A DNA stretch of 64,000 nucleotides from Bacterioplanoides sp965219715 (GCF_965219715.1 NZ_OZ244785.1:1860001-1924000); one strand, 5' to 3'. Shown: positions 43,891 to 53,096, counted from the stretch's first letter. The notes: generated from the sequence alone by a model not told the origin. A program made the numbers and translations.

Positions 43891-44733
43891 CTAGACTCCC
43901 CATCCCCAGCGATAAAGAGTTTTATCATATGCCGGATCCACAAATTTCGAATATCCTCCAGAATGAGTGAATGTGAACTCGCCGAAAATTACTTTCCCCT
44001 CAATACTATACAAATCAATTCTTACATATTCTTCACTCTGTAGTTCATACAAGCGCATTGCAACCTCGATCAACTCGTTAATATTAGCTGGAATAACGGT
44101 CTCGATCGACAGGCCACTAGATTTATAATTCCACAACTGAGGCAAACGAATTAGATCTCGAGTAAAATAGTCGACTCTCAGGTCACGACCTCGCCCTCTA
44201 TATACAGCAATAATCATAAATCCACTTGGAAACATGTGAAATTTATAATCCACAAGTTCATCATCCCCACCACCGATGACTTCCTCAGCATACAAGCGAG
44301 GTTTTATCAAAGAATAATGAAACTCTAGCCCAACCCAGCTTACGTTATCGACTTCCCACAATGACACACAGCTTGATAACTCTTCAAAACTTACTTTTTT
44401 CTTGTCGTTACATATATAATTACATCCTGCTCCGGTGTTCATCTTTAGAACAAATGAACCAGGCAGAGCATCAAAAGCTTCTTTTGAAATATCACTTATT
44501 TCGCAATAAGTAGCAGGGAGAAGATATGAATACCCCCACTCAACCAGCGCCTCTTTCGCTCTGATTTTATCAGACAAACGCACCATCTCTTCCGTGTAAT
44601 TAATCTTTTTATAATTCACATAATATGAAAATGTACCAGAGCCTGGAAGCCTTCTATGCTGAATAACGAAAATCAAATAATTTATAAGTCTCACACCAAA
44701 TAGTGCAACAAAAATTTTCTTTAGATTATACAT
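43891..44733 (-). CDS. TupA-like ATP-grasp protein
   Basis: This 280-residue protein has an N-terminal hydrophobic stretch and then the ATPgrasp_TupA pattern: YYVNYKKINYTEEMVRLSDK, GSFVLKMNTGAGCNYIC, KPRLYAEEVIGGG, EEYVRIDLYSIEGKVIFGEF. Relatives ligate amino acids or other carboxylates to sugars, or build teichuronopeptides (TupA), so this gene may decorate a uronic-acid-containing polymer with an amino acid. That fits the presence of ugd but is an inference. It overlaps the flippase gene by 8 bases and is AT-rich. Confidence 0.82.
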   Translation of the reverse strand: MYNLKKIFVALFGVRLINYLIFVIQHRRLPGSGTFSYYVNYKKINYTEEMVRLSDKIRAKEALVEWGYSYLLPATYCEISDISKEAFDALPGSFVLKMNTGAGCNYICNDKKKVSFEELSSCVSLWEVDNVSWVGLEFHYSLIKPRLYAEEVIGGGDDELVDYKFHMFPSGFMIIAVYRGRGRDLRVDYFTRDLIRLPQLWNYKSSGLSIETVIPANINELIEVAMRLYELQSEEYVRIDLYSIEGKVIFGEFTFTHSGGYSKFVDPAYDKTLYRWGWGV

Positions 44734-45928
44734 TTCGAATATCCCTTTCTATACAAAACACTTTATACCCCATGAGAACGATCACAAAGAAAGTTGAAAC
44801 TAAATTCGCCAGTGGAACTAGTATCGGATAGTATCGATGGAGAAAGTATAAAGAAATAAAATAAACAAACACTCCAGCAAGTGCATAAACAGAGGTTTCA
44901 TATACTTTCGAGAAATACAGCAAAGTATTAAGCAACATCAAATATGGCAAATATAGAACCGTAGATATAGAAAAAAATAAAAACAATTCTGAAACACTAT
45001 GAAACTCATCACCAAAAATCAGCGTAAAAATGAAATCCGGTAAGAAAAACACTGGCAGAACAATTACACAAGACAAAAGAAACTTTATCATCAATTGCTT
45101 AACGAAATAGCGCCCATCAATTCCCTCATTTCTTAGACGACTATACAATTTGGGCACAAGCGCCTTATTCACCGAAGTATAAAAATATAAATACAAAGTC
45201 ATCAATTGAAACGCCAATGAATACGATGCTATATACTCATCGCTCGCAGAATATGAAAAATATATTTTTTCCAACTGACCTTTTGATGCTGAAGAAAGAA
45301 GATAACCAACCAAAGGCATACTATAAGCTATAAATGCAAAGAAGCCTCCCTTTTCAATCATAAAAGTCTCTTCAATATCAGATTCACTGTTAACATAACT
45401 CCATAAAAATAGAGAAAATATAGAATTCGACATTGCAACAATAAGCAGTCGTTCATTTACTCCGAATGATACATACTCAAATATAATGATAGTCATCACA
45501 GTTGATGTAATAGAAACACCAACCTGGACTCCCGAGTACTTCCCTACCTCTTCTTTAGATTGCAATGCTGAAAGCATAAGCATCAAGGAAGCTTGAGACA
45601 AAGCATATACGACGACGATAACCCCCTCGACACCGTACAAAAAAAATCCGATAACAGATAATATAAATGACGAAAGCCAGAACCATTTTAACGCCGCACT
45701 GACTAGTCTACCCCTAGATATTCCGTCAGCTACGAATTTGAGAACGAAGCGATCAGCACCCAGCCCGATAGCAACAAGTACATATGTTGCAGCCGCCAAA
45801 ACGATAGATAACTCTGCAAACCCTTGCACACCTAACTTATTTGTTAAGTAAGGAAGTAGTAGTAGAGGCAAACACTTAGAGCAGACCTCTGCTCCAAGGT
45901 AAATTGCACTGTTCTTCAAAATAGACAA
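44726..45928 (-). CDS. Wzx-like polysaccharide flippase
   Basis: This 400-residue integral membrane protein has about 12 hydrophobic segments and begins NSAIYLGAEVCSKCLPLLLL followed by PYLTNKLGVQGFAELSIV, the characteristic N-terminus of Wzx/MATE-like oligosaccharide flippases. It moves undecaprenyl-linked repeat units across the inner membrane. It is the first gene of the minus-strand operon, with a 467-base upstream gap that holds the presumed promoter. The DNA is clearly AT-rich. Confidence 0.9.
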   Translation of the reverse strand: MSILKNSAIYLGAEVCSKCLPLLLLPYLTNKLGVQGFAELSIVLAAATYVLVAIGLGADRFVLKFVADGISRGRLVSAALKWFWLSSFILSVIGFFLYGVEGVIVVVYALSQASLMLMLSALQSKEEVGKYSGVQVGVSITSTVMTIIIFEYVSFGVNERLLIVAMSNSIFSLFLWSYVNSESDIEETFMIEKGGFFAFIAYSMPLVGYLLSSASKGQLEKIYFSYSASDEYIASYSLAFQLMTLYLYFYTSVNKALVPKLYSRLRNEGIDGRYFVKQLMIKFLLSCVIVLPVFFLPDFIFTLIFGDEFHSVSELFLFFSISTVLYLPYLMLLNTLLYFSKVYETSVYALAGVFVYFISLYFLHRYYPILVPLANLVSTFFVIVLMGYKVFCIERDIRNV

Positions 45929-46395
45929 GCTAAATTACCCATATCATCAGGCTAATAATGAAACAATAAAGGTCAGATACAGACTTGACTGCGCATATAT
46001 CCAAGCAGACGTATAAGATATGAACAACACCCTGTTTGTAGCATCCTTTTATGAGTAGTCTAGGTTTAGGCCTTAGACAATCCGGCGCACCATACACAAC
46101 CTACCGGGCATTGTGAATGGCCCGGTTACAAAAAAGTGGCACATTTCGCCATTTCTGCTACCTGGCGCAAATAAACACTTTCTGGCGCCCATTTGTCATA
46201 CAAAATTCATATTTAATATGAAGGAATAAGCCCGTAATCTCTGGGCTGGAGAGTGTCACAGAACAAAACTAGTACGATATTCGTACTTTGAACTTTTTCT
46301 CCACGGATTACGCCATTTTTGCTTGGCATTCACTATTGAGCGCTTTAGAATCCGCTCAAACTTTACTCACTAGAACTACATAAGGATTTGGACTT
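45929..46395. promoter_or_regulatory. 467-base divergent regulatory region of the exopolysaccharide locus
   Basis: This gap lies between the flippase operon (minus) and the secreted Ala-rich protein gene (plus). It holds a hairpin ACCGGGC / GCCCGGT with a 10-base loop (46103-46126), a direct repeat CTGGCGC at 46162 and 46182 exactly 20 bases apart, and a palindrome at 46206-46222. No JUMPstart/ops element (GGCGGTAG) is visible in it, and I see no gene. It probably carries both divergent promoters. Confidence 0.5.
46206..46222. promoter_or_regulatory. perfect 17-base palindrome, candidate operator
   Basis: The sequence TTCATATT-T-AATATGAA has perfect 8-base arms around one central base. It lies about 170 bases before the start of the secreted protein gene, a normal location for an operator. 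Confidence 0.5.
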
Positions 46396-46965
46396 ATGCG
46401 CAAATTACTGACTATTGCTGTGATGGCTGCTGCAATGCCAGCATTCGCAGCTGAAGAATACACCCAGGCTCAACTGAATGAAGCAGCGACTCTGAAGGCA
46501 GAAGCCGCAGCTTGTGAAACTTCTGCTTGTGAAGCTGAAGCTGTTCAAAAGATGATTGAAGCTGGCTTGCCACTGGCACTGGTTGTACAAACTGCTGTTG
46601 ACGCAGGTGTTCCGGTTGCAGACGTTGCAACTGCAGCAATCCAGAGCAACCAAAGCGTTGCCGACGTATTAGCAGCAACTACTGCAGCAGTAGACAGCCC
46701 GGAAGTTGCTGTAACTGCTCTGTTCGTAGCAGCTAACAATGTTGAAGGTGTTGATGCAGCAGCGGTTAACGCAGCAGCTGAGAGCCAAAACATTCCGTCT
46801 GATGTTATCGCATCTGCACAAGAGTCTTCTGCAGCTCTGACTGGCAACTCTGACGCAACTGCTTCTGGTAACGATTCAAACACTAACCAGAATCAAAACC
46901 AGAACCAAGAGCCAACTCAGGATCCAAACGCTCCTGCTCCTGGCGGTTCAATCAGCCCGGTTTAA
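46396..46965 (+). CDS. secreted Ala-rich protein with Asn/Gln-rich tail, unknown family
   Basis: The 189-residue protein has a clear signal peptide (MRKLLTIAVMAAAMPAFA, cut before AEEYT). Two cysteines, five apart (ACETSACEA), could form a disulphide. The middle consists of loosely repeating Ala/Val helical units (VVQTAVDAGVPVADVATAAI, SVADVLAATTAAV, VDAAAVNAAAESQNIPSDVI), and the last about 40 residues are an Asn/Gln/Pro-rich unstructured tail ending GGSISPV. AAGGA lies 8 bases upstream of the start. I do not recognise the family. Its place, with its own terminator, between the flippase operon and an O-antigen-ligase-like gene suggests a matrix or surface role. Confidence 0.8.
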   Translation: MRKLLTIAVMAAAMPAFAAEEYTQAQLNEAATLKAEAAACETSACEAEAVQKMIEAGLPLALVVQTAVDAGVPVADVATAAIQSNQSVADVLAATTAAVDSPEVAVTALFVAANNVEGVDAAAVNAAAESQNIPSDVIASAQESSAALTGNSDATASGNDSNTNQNQNQNQEPTQDPNAPAPGGSISPV

Positions 46966-46982
46966 TAAACCACAAGGCTGAC

Positions 46983-47011
46983 AAATACCCGGCTATGCCG
47001 GGTATTTTTTT
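46983..47011 (+). terminator. intrinsic terminator after the secreted Ala-rich protein gene
   Basis: The stem AAATACCCGGC / GCCGGGTATTT has a 3-base loop and is followed by a T-run. It ends the secreted-protein transcript 30 bases before the ligase-like gene. Confidence 0.9.
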
Positions 47012-47044
47012 GTCCGACATTCAGACACCTCGTCAAAGAAGATT

Positions 47045-48349
47045 ATGAAAAGCTGGAATTCTTATCAGGCATTGGTTTTTTGCTTGCCGCTGGCCTTTGG
47101 CGGTTATGCCAACTGGGTCTGGCCACTCTACAGTGCAGCCGCTTTGCTGCTACTGGCGACCGAAGTTAACAGACTTGTTCAGGGACAAGTGAATCAACAG
47201 CTCGACGTTTTGCGCTGGCCTAAGGTTCTGAAGAAGAGCTTACCTATTCTGTTGTTACTGCTGGGCATTCAGCTGTGGGTTATTGTGCAGTCGCTTATTC
47301 TGGCCAATAGCCAACATGATATCTGGCAACACGCCCTGCTGGGGTCAGGTCTTACGGCATTTATGGCGGCCAGCCTGTTAATTCTGAATTCACGTGAGCG
47401 TATCAAACGTATTATCTGGGTGGTTATTCTGGCCGCTGCGTTCCAGGCCATTTACGGTTCATTAATGGTATTAACCGGCCTTGAATGGGGTTTCTTCCAG
47501 GAGAAAGAAGCTTATCAGGGTAAAGCCACCGGTACCTTTGTTAACCGTAACCACTTGGCAGGGTACCTGGAAATGAGCCTGGCATTAGGCATCGGCTTTT
47601 TGCTGTCTCAGTCCAACCGTTATTACGGCAACTGGCGCCAGCGCATGCGCCAGACCATTGATACACTGCTTAGCCCTAAAGTTGCCATGCGCTTGCTACT
47701 GGCCGTGATGGTGATTGCGCTGGTACTCAGCCGTTCACGTATGGGTAATACTGCCTTTTTCGCCAGCCTGATGATGACCGGCGGTCTGGCCTTACTGCTG
47801 ATGAAAAACAAATCCCGCTCCACCACCATTCTGTTAAGCAGCCTGTTGATTATTGATATCGCCATTGTTGGTACTTTTTTTGGCGTGGAGAAAGTAGCCG
47901 ATCGTTTAAAGAAAACCTCAACAAATTCAGAAAGCAGAGACGAAGTATCGCGTGATACCTTCCAGATGTGGCAGCAAAATCCAGTGTTAGGCATCGGCGC
48001 GGGGGCGTTTGAATACACCTACCCAGCCTATCGCGGCACTGATGTACATACCCGAAAACTGTACGATCACGCTCACAATGATTATCTGCAATTTCTCGCG
48101 GAGTATGGTCTGGTTGGATTTATGGCGTTATTAATTGCTGCTGGCTGGAGTTTCTTCTGGGCGATTGAGGCCATGCGCAAACGCCGCAGTGAATTATTTA
48201 AAGGCCTCGGATTTGCCTCCACCATGGGCATGATGGCGATTGCGATTCACTCCACGGTGGATTTTAATCTGCAGATTCCGGCCAACGCCTTTATGTTTGT
48301 ATTATTAATGGCGCTGGCAACCCTTGCCCGTTGGGCACCGAATAAGTAG
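47045..48349 (+). CDS. O-antigen ligase-family membrane protein (Wzy_C)
   Basis: This 434-residue protein has about 11 TM helices and, in the large periplasmic loop, NPVLGIGAGAFEYTYPAY and then YDHAHNDYLQFLAEYGLVGF, the Wzy_C signature. Members ligate or polymerise lipid-linked glycans. It is a second WaaL/Wzy-type protein in the locus in addition to the one at 42.6-43.7 kb. It may attach the polymer to a lipid or protein acceptor; the neighbouring secreted protein could be an acceptor, but this is speculation. The phosphatase gene follows by 19 bases. Confidence 0.88.
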   Translation: MKSWNSYQALVFCLPLAFGGYANWVWPLYSAAALLLLATEVNRLVQGQVNQQLDVLRWPKVLKKSLPILLLLLGIQLWVIVQSLILANSQHDIWQHALLGSGLTAFMAASLLILNSRERIKRIIWVVILAAAFQAIYGSLMVLTGLEWGFFQEKEAYQGKATGTFVNRNHLAGYLEMSLALGIGFLLSQSNRYYGNWRQRMRQTIDTLLSPKVAMRLLLAVMVIALVLSRSRMGNTAFFASLMMTGGLALLLMKNKSRSTTILLSSLLIIDIAIVGTFFGVEKVADRLKKTSTNSESRDEVSRDTFQMWQQNPVLGIGAGAFEYTYPAYRGTDVHTRKLYDHAHNDYLQFLAEYGLVGFMALLIAAGWSFFWAIEAMRKRRSELFKGLGFASTMGMMAIAIHSTVDFNLQIPANAFMFVLLMALATLARWAPNK

Positions 48350-48368
48350 TGATTGAAGCAGGTTCAGT

Positions 48369-49031
48369 ATGAAGTTATCAGCCAGTAAATCCGTTTTAGC
48401 GACCAATACCCTGGGACGTGATTTTGTTGTCGGCGATATTCACGGCCATACCTCTAAGCTGATGGAACAACTTGATCAGCTGAGTTTTGATATCGATAAA
48501 GATCGTCTGATTTGTGTTGGTGATCTGGTTGATCGTGGTCCGGAATCCGCCCAGGCATTGGCGCTATTAAACGAGCCTTGGTTTTTCTCGGTACTGGGCA
48601 ATCACGAATTATTGATGGTCAGCGGCCTGAAATACCAGAACAGCCAACATAAGATGTTATGGCTGCAACATGGTGGTGAGTGGATTGCGAGTTCTGATCC
48701 CAGCCAGTGGCCATTATGGTTCGATGCTATTGAAAAGCTGCCACTGGCGATTGAAGTGAGCGGTAAATCCGGCAAACGCTATGGCATTGTGCACGCGGAT
48801 TTTCCGGCATTAAATTGGGGTGAATTCGAATCGCTGGCGGATAAAAAGCTTGAACAATGCATCTGGGGACGCAGCGCTTTTAAAGAAAGGCGTGAGCACA
48901 AGGTTGCTGGCGTTGATCTGATTATCCATGGTCACAATGTGTGCGAGCAGGAACTGCAACTGGGTAATCGTATTTATATTGAACCCGGTGTCTATCAGGG
49001 TCGCGACTTTATTATCAAAGAGTTGCTGTAG
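48369..49031 (+). CDS. PPP-family metallophosphoesterase / protein phosphatase
   Basis: This 220-residue cytosolic enzyme has the metal and phosphate-binding motifs GDIHGHTSKL, GDLVDRGPES, LGNHELLMVS, IVHADFPALN and IIHGHNVCEQ, the order of serine/threonine phosphatases like E. coli PphA and PphB. It may dephosphorylate a protein, perhaps a regulator of the polysaccharide locus, but bis-nucleotide hydrolysis is also possible. It is convergent with the pseudo-receiver gene, with 41 bases between. Confidence 0.88.
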   Translation: MKLSASKSVLATNTLGRDFVVGDIHGHTSKLMEQLDQLSFDIDKDRLICVGDLVDRGPESAQALALLNEPWFFSVLGNHELLMVSGLKYQNSQHKMLWLQHGGEWIASSDPSQWPLWFDAIEKLPLAIEVSGKSGKRYGIVHADFPALNWGEFESLADKKLEQCIWGRSAFKERREHKVAGVDLIIHGHNVCEQELQLGNRIYIEPGVYQGRDFIIKELL

Positions 49032-49072
49032 ACGTTCAGAGCGAACTTCTGATTCTTCAAGTGCAATTGCAG

Positions 49073-50227
49073 CTACTGCAATAGACGCTGCAATTCGCTG
49101 GCATCGATATGTCCGGCATTAAACAGGTGCTCGACCTGATTGAGGAAATCTTTCAGCCCACGGTCGAGCTGCATACCTTCGTTAAAAATCCGGTTGGTAT
49201 CGAGAATGCCGGTTTCCATAATTTTCTGCAGCGCCCTTTCCTGATGTTCATCCATGCCGAGAAACTGAATACTTTCTTCAACGCCGTCGGCCATATTTTC
49301 AACCACGTCGGCAATCTGGCGCATCACTTCCTGATAGGAATCATCAACATCTGCCATTTGCCCACGCATCTGACTGACCATCTGTTTCACCAGGGTTCCT
49401 TCTAATTCGAGATTTTTCTGGTTATCTAACGCAACCACACGCGCGTGTGCGCCTTGTAGCAGAGAGAAAACATTATCTTTGATAGCGCCGTATTTTTTAT
49501 CGTCTTCAACCGGCATATTTTTAACCAGCAGCGACACACTTTCGTAATTCATGATGGAGCGGTGTCCGAAGTCGACATAACGCCCCTGATCCTTACACTC
49601 TTCCATCAGCACAGATTCCATCGCTTTTGCCATGCCGTTGGCTTCCATATTTTTGATGCCATGCTCACTGCGCATCTGCAGGCTGCAGCTCAAACCATAG
49701 TTCTGCAGCGCCTGAAATAAGCGCATTCCCAGCTCATCGAGGTTATTGCAGGTATTGCAGTCGAGCAGAAACTGAACGTTTACCCCCAGATCGGAGGTAT
49801 CCGACATAGCGATAAACGCCATTTCGTTGGCTTGCTGTAATTGTGCTTTAAGCTGGGCATTGGCGAGCTTATTGAACACAACGCGATCGATACGGGCACG
49901 TAGTTCCCACATCGCATCATTGCCAATCAAATCGTCGAAGCCTGCCTCAAAAGCATCCATGCGATCGGCCAGTTCATCACGATCAGCCAACATAACAATC
50001 GGCATATCATTAAAGATGTCTTCCTGCTTCAGCTTTCGACACCAATCCATTGCCGCCGCCATGCCGGTAATAACTTCATTGATGATTAACACCTGACACG
50101 GTGTTGCGACAGCATGGGCAAGCAGAGTTTCGAATTCATCGACACAGGTAAGGGAATACGGACTGCCAATTTGTTGTTCCAGCTGCTGGCAGTTGGTGGC
50201 TCCAATCACCAATGCGTTGTAGTCCAT
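49073..50227 (-). CDS. pseudo-receiver protein with helical C-terminal domain
   Basis: The 384-residue protein has an N-terminal response-regulator-like domain (residues about 1-120; PCQVLIINEVITGMAAAMDW, DMPIVMLADRDELADRMDAF, EAGFDDLIG). The phosphoacceptor Asp is replaced (II-N-E in place of a D), the acidic pair is missing and the conserved Lys is absent, so it is probably not phosphorylated. Residues about 130-384 are mostly helical, with several Cys (CNTCNN) and Met, and a coiled-coil-like stretch QMADVDDSYQEVMRQIADVV. I do not recognise the C-terminal family. It may be a scaffold or regulator; no DNA-binding domain is seen. Confidence 0.75.
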   Translation of the reverse strand: MDYNALVIGATNCQQLEQQIGSPYSLTCVDEFETLLAHAVATPCQVLIINEVITGMAAAMDWCRKLKQEDIFNDMPIVMLADRDELADRMDAFEAGFDDLIGNDAMWELRARIDRVVFNKLANAQLKAQLQQANEMAFIAMSDTSDLGVNVQFLLDCNTCNNLDELGMRLFQALQNYGLSCSLQMRSEHGIKNMEANGMAKAMESVLMEECKDQGRYVDFGHRSIMNYESVSLLVKNMPVEDDKKYGAIKDNVFSLLQGAHARVVALDNQKNLELEGTLVKQMVSQMRGQMADVDDSYQEVMRQIADVVENMADGVEESIQFLGMDEHQERALQKIMETGILDTNRIFNEGMQLDRGLKDFLNQVEHLFNAGHIDASELQRLLQ

Positions 50228-50438
50228 TCGTCTTTCCTTAATTGATTAACTAATAGACAGGTTTAGTAAAATGCGGCTTACTCTGCCAACTTTTCGGGCC
50301 AAATTGGCATTTTTAATAGCCACAAGATTGGTAAACCGGCACCGCTATTGATGCCAGTTATAACAGATAAAAAACTTAAGAAAGACATTCAGAAAGCCAG
50401 CCATACGGCTGTCGTATTGGCCAGCGTCATTACTGCGA

Positions 50439-53096
50439 CTAAATCAGTAACAATTCCTTCGCCCGGTGTAATGCCTGGGTACGGCTTTTAGCACCGAGCT
50501 TCACATTAATTTTGCGTGCATGGGTTTTCACCGTATGCAGAGAGATAAACAGCTGATCGGCAATTTCCTGATTGGACAGACCTTGGTCAATTTTACGCAA
50601 TACTTCCAGCTCGCGTTCACTGAGTGCGGCGCTGGCTGGCAGGTTGTTGCTGTCGCCATTACTGCGCTCAACCAATGCCAGGTTCGGAATCCACTGATCG
50701 AGATTCATCCGAATTCCGGCACGTTCGAGCATCTGATGAATATAGCGCAGCTGGTTATCGCTATCGGCCGGATTGATAGAGCGTAACGCGGCGGCACGCA
50801 TCATATTCATCAGCAGCGCCATAATGCTGTGGCCGTTACTGCGAATATAATTGTCGGCTTCCTGAATACAGCCCTGAGGATTGTTGGCAATCAGGCAAAC
50901 ACGCGCCCGGGTTGCCGCAATAAAGCCCGGCAACATTGGGAACATATCCGACCGCAGCGGGCCATCCTGCTGCATTTTTACGAATTCATCGATGTAACTC
51001 TGGGCGCGGGATAACTTGCCCTGGGAAATCCAGATATTGGCTTTAATCATCGCCAGCCATTGGTAGCTTTCAACGCCGACCTGCCAACGCTGCATCAGAC
51101 GCTCAGCCTGATCCAGAATATCCAGCGCCCGATCAAACTTGCCCATTTCAGCCTTCACCATGGCTAATAAGGCATAGCCATAACACACGGCAATATCATG
51201 ACTGTGAATGCTGGCGGATATGCCCTGTTGCATCAGCTCCACCAGCTGCGGCCGGGGTTCTCCACTCAACCACAACAGGAAGCACTTGTAGATAACCAGG
51301 CGTCCCTGAGCCAGACCACAGTCATCATTATTGTGGGAAGACAACTCCAGTCCTTGCTGGATAACCTGGGTGCTGCGCTGAATATGGCCGCGATTTAATT
51401 CGATTCTGGCGTATTCAAATAATGCCTGAGCCTCCATCGCCGGCACTTTGAACTGGCGCGCCATATCCTGCGCCAGACGGTTCCAGATACGGGCACCGTC
51501 GGCATCGTTATTCATCAGACACAGACTCGATAAGGTCGAGATCATCAGAATACGTACGGTAAAGCGCTCCTGGGGTAATTCTTCCAGCGCTTGTTTACAC
51601 AGAATTTCAGCTTTTTTGTTCTGCCCAGCCAGGCGAGCCAGATAACCTTCCAGCGCTGCCCGTTCATATTCCTGCAGATTGTTATCACGCTGTAATTGCT
51701 GCACCAGAGGTTCGGCTTTTTCCCGCTGCTGGGTAAACAGCCAGGACCAGGCGGCAATCTGCATCAGTCGTGGTGACGACTGTAAAAGCTCCTGACCCAG
51801 AACATCGAACCATTCGAGCATGGCGGCGATATCAAGGCTGGCAATAATGTATTCCGCCTGCGCCTCTACCCAGGGCACCACTTCATTGGCAATACCCGCC
51901 TGACGTGCATGGTGTAATGCTGCAATACGATCATCGCCATCTTTGTGCCATTCATACGCTTTGCGGTGTAATTGCTGACGTACAACCTGAGGTAACTGAC
52001 GCGCTAACAGCTCAGCCATAACCGGGTGAATCCGGTACCAGCCTGGCTTCTCTTCCTGAGCCTGAATAAACAGGTTTACCGCCAGCGCTCTATTGAGCTG
52101 CGGCTGGTAATCGATTTCGCCAAGGCAATCGTTGAGCATGCTGTCGTTAAAACTGCCCAACACCGCGGCACGCTGAATAAAGTTTTGCAGTTCCTGCGGC
52201 AGCGTAAACAGCGTTTCACCCTGCAGGTAATCGCTCATTTCCTGCTGGCCTAACAGCGCCGGTGGATCAAACGGTTTACCCAAAGCGCGATAACAGGCGA
52301 GCCACAATCCGAGTCCGGCAGGCCAGCCCTGCAGGCGGTTGTTCAGTTGTGGCACCAGGCGTCCGGCTTGCTGAATATCGTTGTCCATCAGCCAGCGTTG
52401 CAGCTGATCATCCGAAAAAGCCAACATACGATGATTAAGCCAGGCAATGCTCTGATCTAACCGCAGTTTTCCTAATGGTTGTGGTAAGTAGCGGCTGGTA
52501 ATCATCAGTTTCAGGTTGGCGGGACGATGGCTGACCAGGCTGCTTAATAGTTGCAGCGAATTGCTGTCGCTCAGGTTATGAACATCATCTAAGCACAGCA
52601 ATAAAGGACGTTCGAACGTGGCCATTTCAGACAGCCACAACAGCAGCACCTGCTCAACATCCATTCGCCCTTGTTCTTCGGAGAAATGCCAGTGAGCTAA
52701 GGCATTGGTCGCAACACCTTCAAGCTGACGTTCAGCAACTTCAAGTAAGTGACGCAGGAAGTATTGATCCGGGGTGTCTTTATCGTCACAACGAAACCAC
52801 ATCACTCCCGGAGAATCGGTCTGCTGCTGGAGTTCGTTGCAGTATTCGCTCATCAGCAGCGTTTTACCGTAACCGGCCGGAGCGCTGATCCAGGCGACAT
52901 CATGTTGTTGCATAGCCCGATGCAGCAGTTCAGCCCGGGGCCAGAAATGAGAGGCAAAGGCAGGTCGTTTGCCTTTATTTTCGATCCAGATATTTTGTGC
53001 GTGCTGATCCAGCTCTTGCTGCCATTGTTCGCCCGATAGCTCGGAGTGACGAAAGCCCGCAACAGCCGGTTGACCCGGTTTTTTCGTTGTTATCAT
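50439..53096 (-). CDS. MalT-like LuxR-family ATP-dependent transcriptional regulator
   Basis: This 885-residue STAND-type regulator has a P-loop at about 71-79 (SAPAGYGKT) and a Walker B-like LLLCLDDVHNL, then a long TPR-like helical sensor, and a C-terminal GerE/LuxR helix-turn-helix at about 826-885 (LSERELEVLRKIDQGLSNQE, HTVKTHARKI). This layout is shared by MalT and AlkS. The inducer and targets are unknown. It is divergent from nothing close: the upstream gap of 174 bases on its 5' side leads to the TonB receptor's terminator. Confidence 0.92.
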   Translation of the reverse strand: MITTKKPGQPAVAGFRHSELSGEQWQQELDQHAQNIWIENKGKRPAFASHFWPRAELLHRAMQQHDVAWISAPAGYGKTLLMSEYCNELQQQTDSPGVMWFRCDDKDTPDQYFLRHLLEVAERQLEGVATNALAHWHFSEEQGRMDVEQVLLLWLSEMATFERPLLLCLDDVHNLSDSNSLQLLSSLVSHRPANLKLMITSRYLPQPLGKLRLDQSIAWLNHRMLAFSDDQLQRWLMDNDIQQAGRLVPQLNNRLQGWPAGLGLWLACYRALGKPFDPPALLGQQEMSDYLQGETLFTLPQELQNFIQRAAVLGSFNDSMLNDCLGEIDYQPQLNRALAVNLFIQAQEEKPGWYRIHPVMAELLARQLPQVVRQQLHRKAYEWHKDGDDRIAALHHARQAGIANEVVPWVEAQAEYIIASLDIAAMLEWFDVLGQELLQSSPRLMQIAAWSWLFTQQREKAEPLVQQLQRDNNLQEYERAALEGYLARLAGQNKKAEILCKQALEELPQERFTVRILMISTLSSLCLMNNDADGARIWNRLAQDMARQFKVPAMEAQALFEYARIELNRGHIQRSTQVIQQGLELSSHNNDDCGLAQGRLVIYKCFLLWLSGEPRPQLVELMQQGISASIHSHDIAVCYGYALLAMVKAEMGKFDRALDILDQAERLMQRWQVGVESYQWLAMIKANIWISQGKLSRAQSYIDEFVKMQQDGPLRSDMFPMLPGFIAATRARVCLIANNPQGCIQEADNYIRSNGHSIMALLMNMMRAAALRSINPADSDNQLRYIHQMLERAGIRMNLDQWIPNLALVERSNGDSNNLPASAALSERELEVLRKIDQGLSNQEIADQLFISLHTVKTHARKINVKLGAKSRTQALHRAKELLLI

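Noticed and set aside
45929..46395. JUMPstart/ops element for RfaH control of the polysaccharide operon
   Set aside because: I looked for GGCGGTAG on both strands of this gap and did not find it.
46405..46883. Three overlapping minus-strand frames opposite the secreted Ala-rich protein
   Set aside because: The GCA/GCT-rich codons of the Ala-rich gene keep the opposite frames open. The plus-strand frame has the signal peptide, ribosome site and terminator.
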